64,000 bases of DNA from Neocallimastix lanati (nom. inval.) (taxonomy: Eukaryota > Neocallimastigomycota > Neocallimastigomycetes > Neocallimastigales > Neocallimastigaceae): contig JACVTC010000115.1 of assembly GCA_016946835.1 (NCBI GenBank), positions 282,501 through 346,500 on the forward strand. The letters run 5' to 3'. The notes beneath the pieces are model-generated. The model had not been told where the DNA came from and did no database searches. It saw only the letters and a list, made by a program, of their open reading frames with translations. Each line of letters opens with the position of its first letter. Within the stretch, counting starts at the first letter, position 1. Below, piece by piece: positions 45,257-56,420 of this stretch. The position numbers were made by a program, and so were the translations under genes.

Positions 45257-45647
45257 TTTTTGACTTTATATTAATAAAAATATAAATATTAAGGAAAAAA
45301 TAAAAATAAAAATAAAATAGAATAGAAAAAAAAAAAAAAAAAAAAAAATATAATAATAAAAAATAAATAAATAATAATAATAATTAAAAAAAAAAAAAAA
45401 AAACTGAAAATTTTTTCTATTAATTTAATTTCTAAAAGATTTCAAAATTTATATAATATATACATTAAATAAATAATTAATTATTAGAATAATTAAATAA
45501 TATAATAAAACTATCAGGTATATAAACAAAGGAAATAGAAAATATATCAATAAATACCATATAAACTGTATTTATTATAAATAAAATATCAATCTTAATA
45601 AACTGAAAATAGAGTAAGAAAAAGAAACTAAAATAAAAAATAAAAAA
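40491..45647. other. Long intergenic region (5.2 kb) without recognisable gene
   Basis: It holds T tracts at 40491-40522 (upstream of the ankyrin gene), TTTA tetramers with TTACTTA variants at about 41318-41407, and a TTTTA array with one A unit at 42122-42319. A somewhat GC-richer stretch at about 42820-43150 may be an old coding remnant that I could not identify. The last part is T/A tracts near 45215-45400. Small ORFs here look like composition artefacts. Confidence 0.5.
42122..42319 (-). repeat. TTTTA array with a single A unit
   Basis: TTTTA pentamers surround one unit reading CAATCTGTACTTTATATTTA then ATATTCTACTATT (about 42175-42208), the A-unit family in minus orientation. Confidence 0.85.
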
Positions 45648-46393
45648 ATGATAAATATAAGTAGTTTATTCCCACCAATAAATCAGTGGGAATGGAAACA
45701 AATAGTACACGCTAATTCTTTTGAATGGTCAGAGTATAAAACACCACTTTCTGGTTATAAAGTAAGTTTTTATGTAAACTTTTATTATTATACATGTGTT
45801 ACTCTTACAACTATAATATTTTTTGTTGTTATTACATTTTATAATATTATTTATTTATTTAACATTTATTTATTATAATTTATAAAAATTATATATTATA
45901 ATGCCATTAAATTTTTATAATATATTATCTATTATTATAAAAAAAATATAATATAATAAATATCTGATATTAATAAATTTCCACTTTATTTTATCAAATA
46001 AAAAAAGAGTATCATATGGTTATGGATTACATATTTCTCACTAATTGGAATAATTAAAGTTTGTACACTTTAAAAATTTACAATTTTAAATAAAAAAAAA
46101 TATAATGCTAATGAAATTTTTTAACTTAATATTTTTACACAACTACAGTTAATAATGAGAAATAAAAAACCGATTAATGTTAATAAACTCACTTCAATTA
46201 ATAATAAGATTTTTATTATTTGGTCTGTAGTATTAACCATTTTGTCGGGTTATGCAACCTTTGATAAAATTTTTGTAAGTGTATATTCAATGCATTTATC
46301 AATTGAAATTTTTCAAACATTTAACATAATTATTAATTATAATAATATAAATAATATAAATATATATAAATTCAAAAATTCACTAAATAAATC

Positions 46394-46446
<53 letters not shown>

Positions 46447-47797
46447 TATAAAATATATAATAGAAATTTGATTTAAAGCAAATTTATTGCGAAAATGAAA
46501 ATACAACTAAAGGACTATGGCCATATATTAGCTATATATATTATATAAATAAAATTTATCAATTAACTGGTTCTATTCTATTAGCTTTAAAAAAGGTATT
46601 TTTAGTGTGAAAGATTTATTATAAAATATATATAATATTTAACTATTTAACATAGTTATATAAATATAAATATTAATGAAAATACAAATTTTCAATTTAT
46701 TATTGAATTACTAATAATATATATACCTTTCCTTTTTTATTTTGTTATTTATGAAATATAATATAATTATCTATTATATGTTATAATATTATTATGGAAT
46801 ATAGAAATCATTAAGACATTTTCATATATGGAGACATATCTACGCTATTCCATTAACTTATAGTTGGTTAGAATATAAAATGAATTATTCAACGTAAATG
46901 AATTATATATATATATATATATTTTTTTTTATTTTAAACTTTAAAATAATGTCATATAAAATATTTATTGATGATTTTTATTTTTATTATTATTACATGT
47001 TATAAATATATTTATTATATTAATATTATTTTTATTATTATTGCATGTTATAAATATATTTATTATATTAATATTATTTTTATCAATTTGATATATATAT
47101 ATATATTCAAAATTAGTCTCGCTGTTTTTATAAATAGTTTTGTTCATTCCTTTTTATACATTTATTCATGGAAAATATCTAAAGATTCCGAAAAAGCACC
47201 ATTTTATAAAGTAAACAATTTATTTTTTATTGTTTATTTAAAATATATATATATATATATTTTAAAAAAAAAAAAATCTTTGAAATATAATTAAATTATA
47301 ATTATAAAAAAAAAATAACAATATAACATTTTTTTTTTATTAATGTATTTTTTTTATATTTTTTCAATTATATATGTATCTATTAGAAACATATTATATT
47401 CTTCCAAACTTTTCAATTTATTGCATCATTTACTATTTGTATACCACATATATTTTTCTATATGATAAGTCACTATCCAAGTCTATCTTTAAATAAATAT
47501 TTCATTCATGATAATATAAAATGTGATGGTCTTATTCCGTTTTTAATGACTTTAGCAGGAAATATATTCTTCTTTGTAGGATTCATCAGAATTCATATTA
47601 AAGATTTAAAAATATTAAATAATGCATTTTATAAAGCTTATATATCTTATTTAAATGAGATAGCTCCCGATAAATTAAATAAACAACAAAAAAGGTTTTT
47701 AAATAAAAAAACCAATCCTTCCTCATTGAATTCCAAGAAAAAACTGAAAAATAAGAAAAAGTTAAAGAATAAAAACACTCAAGAAACAAAAAACTAA
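45648..47797 (+). CDS. ELO-family very-long-chain fatty acid elongase-like protein
   Basis: Six inferred exons: 45648-45761, 46149-46274, 46479-46595, 46805-46893, 47117-47210 and 47387-47797, all in phase, about 316 residues. Family features in order: an N-terminal PPINQWEWKQ segment, a helix IFIIWSVVLTILSGY, then LTGSILLALKKKSLRHFHIW, which aligns with the DTxFxxLRKKxLxFLHxYHH block. NSFVHSFLYIYSW matches the NSxVHxxMYxYY block. Hydrophobic helices and a Lys-rich tail with KK motifs, typical of ER residents, follow. The histidine box reads HIWRH where HxxHH is usual, and the Asp of the DT pair is not evident. Normal members condense malonyl-CoA with acyl-CoA at the ER. Activity of this copy is doubtful. 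Confidence 0.75.
46397..46442 (+). repeat. Poly-A tract in intron 2 of the ELO-like gene
   Basis: About 46 consecutive A bases lie on the sense strand inside intron 2 (46275-46478), one of the longest homopolymers in the window. Confidence 0.9.
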
Positions 47798-48057
47798 TTA
47801 AAACAATAACAATTTCTGTTTTTTTAAAAACTAAACTAGAAATGAAAAAATATCTTTTTTTAAAAAAAAAAAAAAAAAAAAGAAAAACGAGAAAGTTAAT
47901 AAATTTATATTAATTATTAATTTTAAATTTTATATACGTATGTTACTAAAATAGATTTATATTTAAAATAAAGCTAATATGAAGTAAATATAGAACTAAT
48001 TAAATATTAAATAATAAAGAAAAAGAAAAAATATTTTTTTTTTTAATTAAATAAATA

Positions 48058-48094
<37 letters not shown>

Positions 48095-48155
48095 CCCAAA
48101 TCTATAATTAAATAATATTACATTTCTTTTAATATTAAAATAGAGAAAATTAAAT

Positions 48156-48186
<31 letters not shown>

Positions 48187-48473
48187 GATAAAAAAAAATA
48201 AAAATAAAATAAAAAGTATTTTTTGAATAATATTAATGAATTAATGAAAGCATATATTATTTAATAATTTTTTGATAATGCATAACAAAAAAAAAAAAAA
48301 ATGTATTATTTAAATTTTCAAATAACTAACTTGACAATACAAAACATACAACATACAATATATAAGTATATAAGTAGGGATTATCTTTTAATTTATTTAT
48401 AATTAATTATATTTAATAATATTAAACATAAAATAATATATAAAATTATTCTATGCCAAAATTTATAAAAACA

Positions 48474-48504
<31 letters not shown>

Positions 48505-49643
48505 GTTATATTAATTTAATAATTATAGAACTAATATAATTTTAGCAAAGCAACATATGAAAATAAAAAATATAATTTATTAATTTTATAATATTTCTTT
48601 TCAAGATTAAAATATGAAAAATAGATTTCATGCAATATTATTATAATAAAGAAACAAGAATATAAAAACAAATAATATAATAAGCAAAATAAAAATATGA
48701 GAATAAATAAAAGATTAATTTTATAATTTGTAAAATAAAAATATTAATTAAAATTATTTATTATTTATTATTTATTATTTATTATTTATTATTTATTATT
48801 TATTATTTATTATTTATTATTTATTATTTATTATTTATTATTTATTATTTATTATTTATTATTTATTATTTATTATTTATTATTTATTATTTATTATTTA
48901 TTATTTATTATTTATTATTTATTATTTATTATTTATTATTTATTATTTATTATTTATTATTTATTATTTATTATTTATTATTTATTATTTATTATTTATT
49001 ATTTATTATTTATTATTTATTTATTTGTTATTATTTGTTATATTCATATGGAATTATATCTTTTATTTTATCTATATTAATTATTTTCAAATGTTTATAA
49101 ATTATTATATATTTAATATTTATAATTTGATTGGTCAATTTTTGAAAAGTTTTTTCATTATTGAAATACTAAAATATTATTTGACAATCAAAATGTTAGA
49201 AAAGTTGCATTATTCTGAGATATATTTACCACTCTTTCTAAATTTTATTTTCATATAATTACTAGAAATAAAAGGTATAATGTTGTTTATGAATTAAAAG
49301 ATGTATTAGTGTTAAATAATTTAGAAAATCTATAATTTTTATAATGGATGAATAAATAAAATAATAAATGATAAATGAATAAGTATATTTTTGAATGGGG
49401 AGTGTAATATGTGATGAAAGGTATATTTGATATAAGCAAAACGGTTTAATGGATAAAAGTAGTAAATAAGGAAATATAGGCTATACGAAAAAAAATGATT
49501 CATCCATTTATAAAATAATATATATTATATTAATAAGCGAAATTAATATTGAATACTGTTTATTATTTGTAAGTAATTGTTTAAAGTTTTGTAATATTAA
49601 TAAATTATTTTTTTTTTATTATTCAATAAATTATATAAATTAG
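47798..49643. other. Intergenic region with large TTATTTA heptamer array
   Basis: A tracts at about 47862-47881 and 48064-48090 are followed by a heptamer array at 48757-49022. After it lies a less repetitive stretch with a 77-codon ORF (49025-49258) of unsure status. The final 380 bases are the likely promoter and leader of the Stm1-like gene. Confidence 0.55.
48757..49022. repeat. (TTATTTA)n heptamer array
   Basis: About 38 near-perfect copies of a seven-base unit TTATTTA. The same unit forms arrays at about 31373-31540 and shorter ones near 27085 and 35000. Confidence 0.9.
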
Positions 49644-50532
49644 ATGACTGACGTCCGGTCAAAAAATCCTTTCGAACTTTTGGGTGATGAAGAAGAAACT
49701 GCCCAAACCACCACCAAGCTCACCAGAAACGAAAAGAAGATTCTTAAGAATGAAGTTATCGACAACAGTCGTGCCACTCCAAGAGAAAACAGATTAAGAA
49801 ATGACTACCCAAAGCGTGGTGGTTTCGCTGGAAAATCTAGTGAGTATTTTATAAATTTAATTTTATTTTTTAATAATATAATATTTTTAAAATTTGAAAG
49901 TGGGAAATAAGACTAAATAATATTAATAATAAATAAAATTTTGAAAATAAATAGCCAGACCAGCTAGATCCGGGGACGGAGGTAACCGTGGTCGTCGTGG
50001 TGGCCGTGGTGAATACAAGGGACGTGGTCGTGAATTCGATCGTCATAGTGGTTCTGCCAGAAGAGACAGTCAAAAGAAGGATGTTGCCGGTAAGGGTTCA
50101 TGGGGTAAACCAACTGAAAACTTAGAAGAAGTTGTTGAAGTTGAACAAGAAAACACTAACGAAGAAGAAGTTAAGGAAGTTAAACCAGAAGAAAAATTAA
50201 TGACTTTAGAAGATTACCTTGCTAGTCAAGCCAAGAAGACTATTGTTAACGAAACTAACATTAGATCTGCTAACGAAGGTGTTGATGAATCCAAATGGGG
50301 TGAAACCGTCGAATTAGAAAAGGACGACGAAGCCTATTTTGTTGGTAAGGGTAATGGAAAGACTCACAAAGTTAAGAAACAAAAGGAAAAGACTTACGTC
50401 TATGAAATTGAACAAAGATTCAATGATGGTCGCCGTGGTGGTCGTGGTGGTCGCCAAAACAGAAACAACAAGCGTCAAACCAACAACAAGGTTAATGTTG
50501 ATGACACTAATGATTTCCCATCCTTAAAGTAA
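49644..50532 (+). CDS. Stm1/SERBP1 (HABP4/PAI-RBP1) family RNA- and ribosome-binding protein
   Basis: Two exons, 49644-49839 and 49955-50532, join as A|CC (Thr) and give 257 residues. The N terminus has KNPFELLGDEEE, typical of Stm1-type proteins. An RGG-rich stretch (GGNRGRRGGRGEYKGRGRE) follows, then the acidic central part and the conserved block MTLEDYLASQ. The C terminus has a second RGG patch (GRRGGRGGR) and the family ending FPSLK. Family members bind ribosomes and mRNA and help preserve inactive 80S ribosomes. Codon use is strikingly different from neighbours, with many C/G-ending codons (ACC, GCC, GTC, AAG, CGT), as expected for a very highly expressed gene. Confidence 0.93.
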
Positions 50533-50850
50533 AAAAATAAACTGGTTTATAATGAAATATTGACATTGTGATGAATTTAAAAGAATTTGCAATCAATAAA
50601 ATAAATAAAAATATATAAAAAATTATATAATACTTTTATGTATATATGTTTTTTATTCAAAATTTTATTTTATTTATTTTTTTTATAAAAAAAATATATA
50701 TATTTTCTTTAGATAATTTATTATGCATGTTAATATATTTAACAATTATTTATACATAAAAAAATCACCAAATGATCATTGATAAAAAACCAAAAAAGAA
50801 AAAAACCAAAAAAAAAAAGAAATAATTTATAAATTTAGAATTTTGTTTAA

Positions 50851-50902
<52 letters not shown>

Positions 50903-51270
50903 AATTAAGTATGAATAAGGTAAAAAAGAAAAATGAGTAAATGATTATTTTAATATTATCTTTTTTATTTTATTTTGATACTATTATTAATATGAAATTA
51001 AAGGATTGTATTATTGGTGTATATAAACATTATTCGTTATGGTGTATATTTTGGTAATTGAGAAAAGGGGAGATTATGGAGAGATGTTATAGAATTTATT
51101 ATAGGAAAGTAATTATTGTAGTAGTTATTAAGCCTTATAAAATGTTATATATTTGTTACTATATGAAATATATATATATTATGTATAAAGGTAAAAAAAT
51201 TTTTTCTATTTTTAATAAATATGGAGAGTCAACGCTTAAAATGTAGAAAGACAGACTTGCAAAGCATTTA
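50533..51270. other. Spacer 3' of the Stm1-like gene
   Basis: AT-rich DNA with a poly-A tract at 50859-50894. From about 51040 to 51250 the sequence is less repetitive with many G residues (AGAAAAGGGGAGATTATGGA). It could belong to the decayed LINE downstream, but nothing identifiable is encoded. Confidence 0.5.
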
Positions 51271-51327
51271 ATCTATTTAATAATAAAGCACTGGAAGTGT
51301 ATTCTCTTTATAGTCTAAAAAATAAAT

Positions 51328-51360
<33 letters not shown>

Positions 51361-52429
51361 GAATTCTCTAATAATCGAGGAGTAAGAAATTGTTCACCCA
51401 TATAATTTAACTTGTTTATAAATGATATTTCAAATAATTGTGTTTAATTTGGTGGGAACATTGGAAATAAAAAAAATGTTGTAGTGGTTTCTTTACAGAC
51501 ATTATTGTATGGTGTATATTTAGATTCTCAATGTTGTTGTGGTGGACTTTTTGAGGATGATATTGTTTTAGTTGCTCCATCTAAACAGGCTCTTAAGAAA
51601 ATCTTGAATAAAATTCATGAATGGGCTTTTAAGAATGAAATGACTTTTGGAATTAATAAGTGTGCTACACTTGTTGTAAAATCGATTAACTTTGTTAAAC
51701 CGATAAACTATGAAGATCCATCTTTCTTTATTGGTAGTAAAAAATTACCTAAAACTGACAACTATACTTATCTTGGTATTCCTTTTGATGAATCTTTATC
51801 ATTGAAACCTATACAATCCAAATTAAATAGTAATTTAAATGTCAAGTTAAATTCGTACTTTAGATTTCTTATTAATAAATATGTTTTAATTTCGTTTATT
51901 TTTAGTCTTGTTTTATATTATGCTCCTCTCATTGGTTCAAATAAGAGCAGATGCTCTAAAGCTCAAAAAATTATTAATAGAGGACTTTATTGGATTTATA
52001 GACTTAAAATCTCATAATTTTTATGTTAGTCTCTGTGATATTACTCGTGAATTGAGAATACCTCCTCTTTCAGCTATCTGTGCTATATCTCAATTGCATT
52101 GCTTTAGAAAATGGAAAAGCTCATCATGTATCATTAATCATCTCACTAATAATATTCCTACTAAGAAAAATAGTCTCATAAGATTGCCCTAAATGTTGTC
52201 CATGTTGTGGTATTAGTGTACCTAGCTTTTCTCACTGGATCTATCGTTTCATATATTATGAAACGTGCGTGTTATGTTGCTAAAACAATACCTATCATTA
52301 GTAGCTCTCTTGAGTTACTTTGTTGATCGATTTAGTAAGAAATCCTTTAATACCAAGAAAAAAAAAAAAGGATTCAGCTTTGAGTTTTTTTTTTTATTTT
52401 TATACTAGGAATAAACATTATCCAATAAT

Positions 52430-52475
<46 letters not shown>

Positions 52476-52962
52476 ACTTTATTTAGAGTTTCGAAGACGA
52501 AATGACCTAAATGACCTCTAGCTATTTCCTGTTCAATCGATGATGAGATAACTCCAAATGAATAAAAATTTATCATTCCAAATCTGTTATTAAATATTTT
52601 TTTTTTTTTAATAAGTATGATTACCTACATTGTACTGATATGGCTTACTTAGGAACAATACCATTAGAAGTCCTACTTATTCATTATTTCAAATTCAAAT
52701 ATTAACAGTCTTTTCTGCTCACAGAATCTACTAAGAGTAATTCACTTAATGAGAATCTTTCTGTATTTTCAGGGAAGAGTTTAGTGGACTCCTACACTAA
52801 ACTATCTATTTTAAAGATGTTACTTTATTGTTTCTTTATTTTAGATTTAAATAGTGATCATGTTACTACAAGTAGTATACATCACACGGAAAAATTTTTA
52901 TAACTTTTGAACTTATTTCTATTTTTTATTACATTAAATTTTCTATGATTAATTAAAATCTG

Positions 52963-52993
<31 letters not shown>

Positions 52994-53060
52994 TTGTATT
53001 TTACTTAATCTTTTATATACATTTTATTTTTATCTTTAAATTATATGATGTATTTTTCTA

Positions 53061-53125
<65 letters not shown>

Positions 53126-53165
53126 GATCTATTTAATAAAGTACTGGAAGTGTATTCTCCTCCTA
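51271..53165 (+). mobile_element. Decayed LINE (non-LTR retrotransposon) between short direct repeats
   Basis: A repeat reading TAAAGCACTGGAAGTGTATT lies at about 51284 and again, with one change, at 53137. Between the two copies are the reverse transcriptase remnant at 51358-52260 and a less AT-rich tail (about 52480-52920) that may be more of the same element. Long A tracts (51328-51354, 52434-52472) and a T tract (about 52962-52991) interrupt it. The direct repeats could be target duplications with flanking sequence or copies of a terminal part of the element. Confidence 0.6.
51358..52260 (+). pseudogene. LINE reverse transcriptase remnant
   Basis: One frame from 51358 reads SNNRGVRNCSPI, stop, FNLFINDISNN, stop, then GLFEDDIVLVAPSKQALKKI. 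It continues open to 52016 through INKCATLVVKSI and NYTYLGIPFDESLSLKPI. RGVRQG.SP...FNLFINDI and FADD are signature blocks of LINE reverse transcriptases. The catalytic box here is FEDD (51550-51561). After a stop at 52014 the family reading continues in another frame (RELRIPPLSAICAISQLHC), so there is a frameshift. Two stops plus a frameshift make it inactive. Confidence 0.82.
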
Positions 53166-53553
53166 GTATAAATATGTAAATATATATATATATATAAACA
53201 TATAAATAATTAATATAAAGGTAATGAAAAGATGAACTAAATATTTTTGTTCAAATTACTATAGTTTTTCTTTTCTTTATATATATATATATATATATTT
53301 ATTTTATTTTTTTTAATAGAAATTTTAAATTTTATATCATAATTAATTTAATATAGCTTTTATTTATTAGGATTAACTATATTAAATAAATATATAAATT
53401 TAGATATAATATATATATATATATATATAAGAATTTTATAAATTCGAGAGAGCAGTAAGAAGAAAATTTTAAAAAATCATTATAATACATTATCATTAAA
53501 TTATACCAGGATAAAATATACTTTTCATGAATGAATTAATTTTAATTTCTATT

Positions 53554-53621
<68 letters not shown>

Positions 53622-54038
53622 ATTTCTAATCTATTCAAAAATAAATATTATTGAATTTTTTTTTTTTTTTTTATTTTATTTTATTATTTTTATTAATCCA
53701 TACAATAATAAATAATAAAATTTCAGACAAGAAAAGATTCAACAATTTTTAATTTTTTTTTTTTTTTTAACGGCAGCAAAACAATTTCTAATAATAAATT
53801 TTTAAAATTAAACTAAACCTTTTTTAACAATATTATTTTTATAAATATATATATATATATATAATTGTGTTTATCATCTATTAATAGCAAATACTTTTAA
53901 AAATAAAATATAATAAATATATATATATATTATAAAATTACTAATACAATAGAATTATAAAATAAATATACTTTATTGACTTGTTTAGTAATTATTTTTC
54001 ATCTTTTATTTTTAATTTATTACTTTATATTTATTTTA

Positions 54039-54069
<31 letters not shown>

Positions 54070-54398
54070 TATTTTTTTTTTTATTTATTTATTTATTTTA
54101 TTTTATTTTATTTTATTTTATTTTATTTTATTTTTTATTTTTTATTTTTTATTTTTTATTTTTTTTTTTTTTTATTTCTTACTTTTTTATTTATTTATTT
54201 TAAATTTTTATTTTTGTTTTTATTATTTTTGTGAATTTTGTGTTTAATGTTTTTATAATTGCTTTTTTAAAAAAATTATTATTACCATTATTACTGTTTA
54301 TTATTATTTAAATTTATCTATTTTATTTTATTTCTTATATTTATTTCATTTTAGCAATAATAAAAAAAATTTTTTTTTTATTATGTATCGAAATATAA
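53166..54398. other. Intergenic region downstream of the minus-strand SH3 gene
   Basis: (TA)n runs, an A tract at 53555-53588, T tracts, and TTTA/TTTTA mixtures at about 54030-54200. No gene is seen. The 3' end of the minus-strand SH3 gene must lie near 54398. Confidence 0.5.
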
Positions 54399-56420
54399 TT
54401 AAATTTCAACATTTAAGCAATTTAATGGTAATAAACCCTCTTTATCTGTATTTAAATTTCTTCCTAATCCCCATCCATCCTGTAAAATTAAAAATATTAA
54501 TAAAAAAAAATAATAAAGAATAAAATTTTAATAAATAAATTATAAAATAAAATATATATATATATTTAATATTAATTAAATTAATATAAAATATTTTTTC
54601 ATTAAATTTAAAATTCATAATTAAATTTCTTTTTTTTACATATCATATAAATTTAAAAAAAAAAAAAAATGACAATTATAAAATAAATATTACTTACAGT
54701 GAAAATTTCATGAATAACAATAATATCATTCTTACTAATACTCATCTCATCAATCAATGAAGGCTTGAAACTACATAGAGCTGTATATTTCTTATTTAAT
54801 TTGGTATTCTTAATGTAATATTCAGGAGTATCTGGATTCATAGCTGCTTCATTAAAACTTTTATCATTCTTTAAAGCAGCGAGAGATTTCTGTACAGCAG
54901 ATGACTTATTAGAGGATATTGGTAAAGCTATAGAAGTACTATTATTTACATTATTTAAAGTAATATCACCTGTGTTTTCATTAAGAGCATTATTAATTGC
55001 ATTAGCATTTTTCTCATTTTCAACTAAGGATACTTTGCTTTTTCTATTTAAAATAGCGTTACCTTCGCTTTCAGCTAAAGAAACTCTACTTTTTCTATTT
55101 ATCATAGCATTATTTCTGAATGAATTACTTCTTGTACGAACTTCAGAATTAGATCTAACTCTTTCTTTACTCCTAGATCTTACATTCTTGAGTTGACCAT
55201 TACTAGGACTATTGTTATGTTTCTTTCTTCTTGGAACACCACCCTTTTGAGAATGAGAATGACCTAAATCTATACTTAATTCAGATTTTTCGTGAAGAGA
55301 TTTTTCATGTATTGAACGTTCATGAAGTGATTTTTCTTTTTCCTTCTTTTCATTTGATGGATAAAGAATATCTAAAACATTATTACTAATTTTGGTAACA
55401 TTTGTTGAATAAGAATAGACACTCTTTGTTTTTTCTTTTCTTTCTTTAGAATAACCCATATGTGGTGAGAAATAATCTGGGTTTCTATATTGTGAACTAT
55501 ATGAATAAAATCCATCAATATCCGAAGAAAAGGAAAGATCTCTCTCAGTAATAGAAGCATTAGGAAAAGAATAAGCATTAACGCCTCTATTTAAATTAAT
55601 AGACCTTTCTGAAACTGGAACCTTCCATATACTTGTATTAGCTTCTTCTTCATATCGTTTATTTCTTTGATAACGTTTATAAAGTAATACACCTACTATT
55701 CCTAATATAAGTAATATTACTATAACAGACGATATTATGGCAATAGTTTTCCATATATTACTACTTTCATTTCCATCATTATTTCCTAAATTACTTGAGA
55801 TATTACTTGCGGTACCGGTTGCTGTTGGGGTTTGAGCGCTAGTAGTTGTAGTAGAGGCTATTTCCAATATATGTTAACATTAAGATATTATTAGACTATT
55901 ATTAAAATTTTAATAATATTTAAAATTTTTATATATAAATAAATTACCTTTTAAAACAAGTTTTATCGTAATATCATTTGATACAGGTTTATTACTATCA
56001 TCTAAGCCAACGAGTTTATATCTTCCAGTTGAAACCTTAGGATATTTGAGGGTAAGAGTATGTACTTCTTTTTCATTGAAATCTCGAGTTTTTACTTCAT
56101 CAATAGTTATTGAATCTGTTTGATTATAAATATTAATTTTAAATTTTGAAAAAGAAGGTTCTTCTAAATAGGTATATTGAATATCATAATCTTTTCCTTT
56201 ATAACATAATTAAAAAAAGAATTTTAATATAATATTAAATATATTTTTAACTTATTAATAATTATTTATAAAAACATCAATTCGTAATATATTTAAATCA
56301 ATAAAATTCAATAAAATTGAATATACCCTTAACCCATTCATAATTATATTGTGTAAAATTAAGTACTTTGGCTTGAACTGTTGTTAAAACTGATAATATT
56401 AATAGTTTAAAGAATTTCAT
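54399..56420 (-). CDS. Single-pass membrane protein with C-terminal SH3 domain
   Basis: Four exons on the minus strand: 56420-56327, 56196-55948, 55857-54698 and 54479-54399. All joins keep phase, giving 527 residues. Residues 1-17 form a signal peptide (MKFFKLLILSVLTTVQA). Residues 18-114 are a small extracellular domain, probably beta-rich. A Ser/Thr/Asn linker comes next, then one membrane helix at about 152-174 followed by KRYQRNKR. The cytoplasmic part is Ser/Lys rich with short repeats (SLHERSIHEKSLHEK; two copies of NRKSKVSL). The SH3 domain spans about 466-524 (YTALCSF, MSISKNDIIVI, then GWGLGRN and GLLPLNCL from the last exon). SH3 domains bind proline-rich partners. The layout resembles fungal Fus1-type adaptors, suggesting a role at the cell cortex; this is inference. 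Confidence 0.87.

Noticed and set aside
49025-49258. 77-codon ORF after the heptamer array
   Set aside because: Somewhat less repetitive, but hydrophobic and Phe/Ile/Tyr-dominated as expected from composition; no motif recognised.
54972-55196. 74-codon plus-strand ORF opposite the SH3-protein gene
   Set aside because: Shadow of the real minus-strand coding exon.
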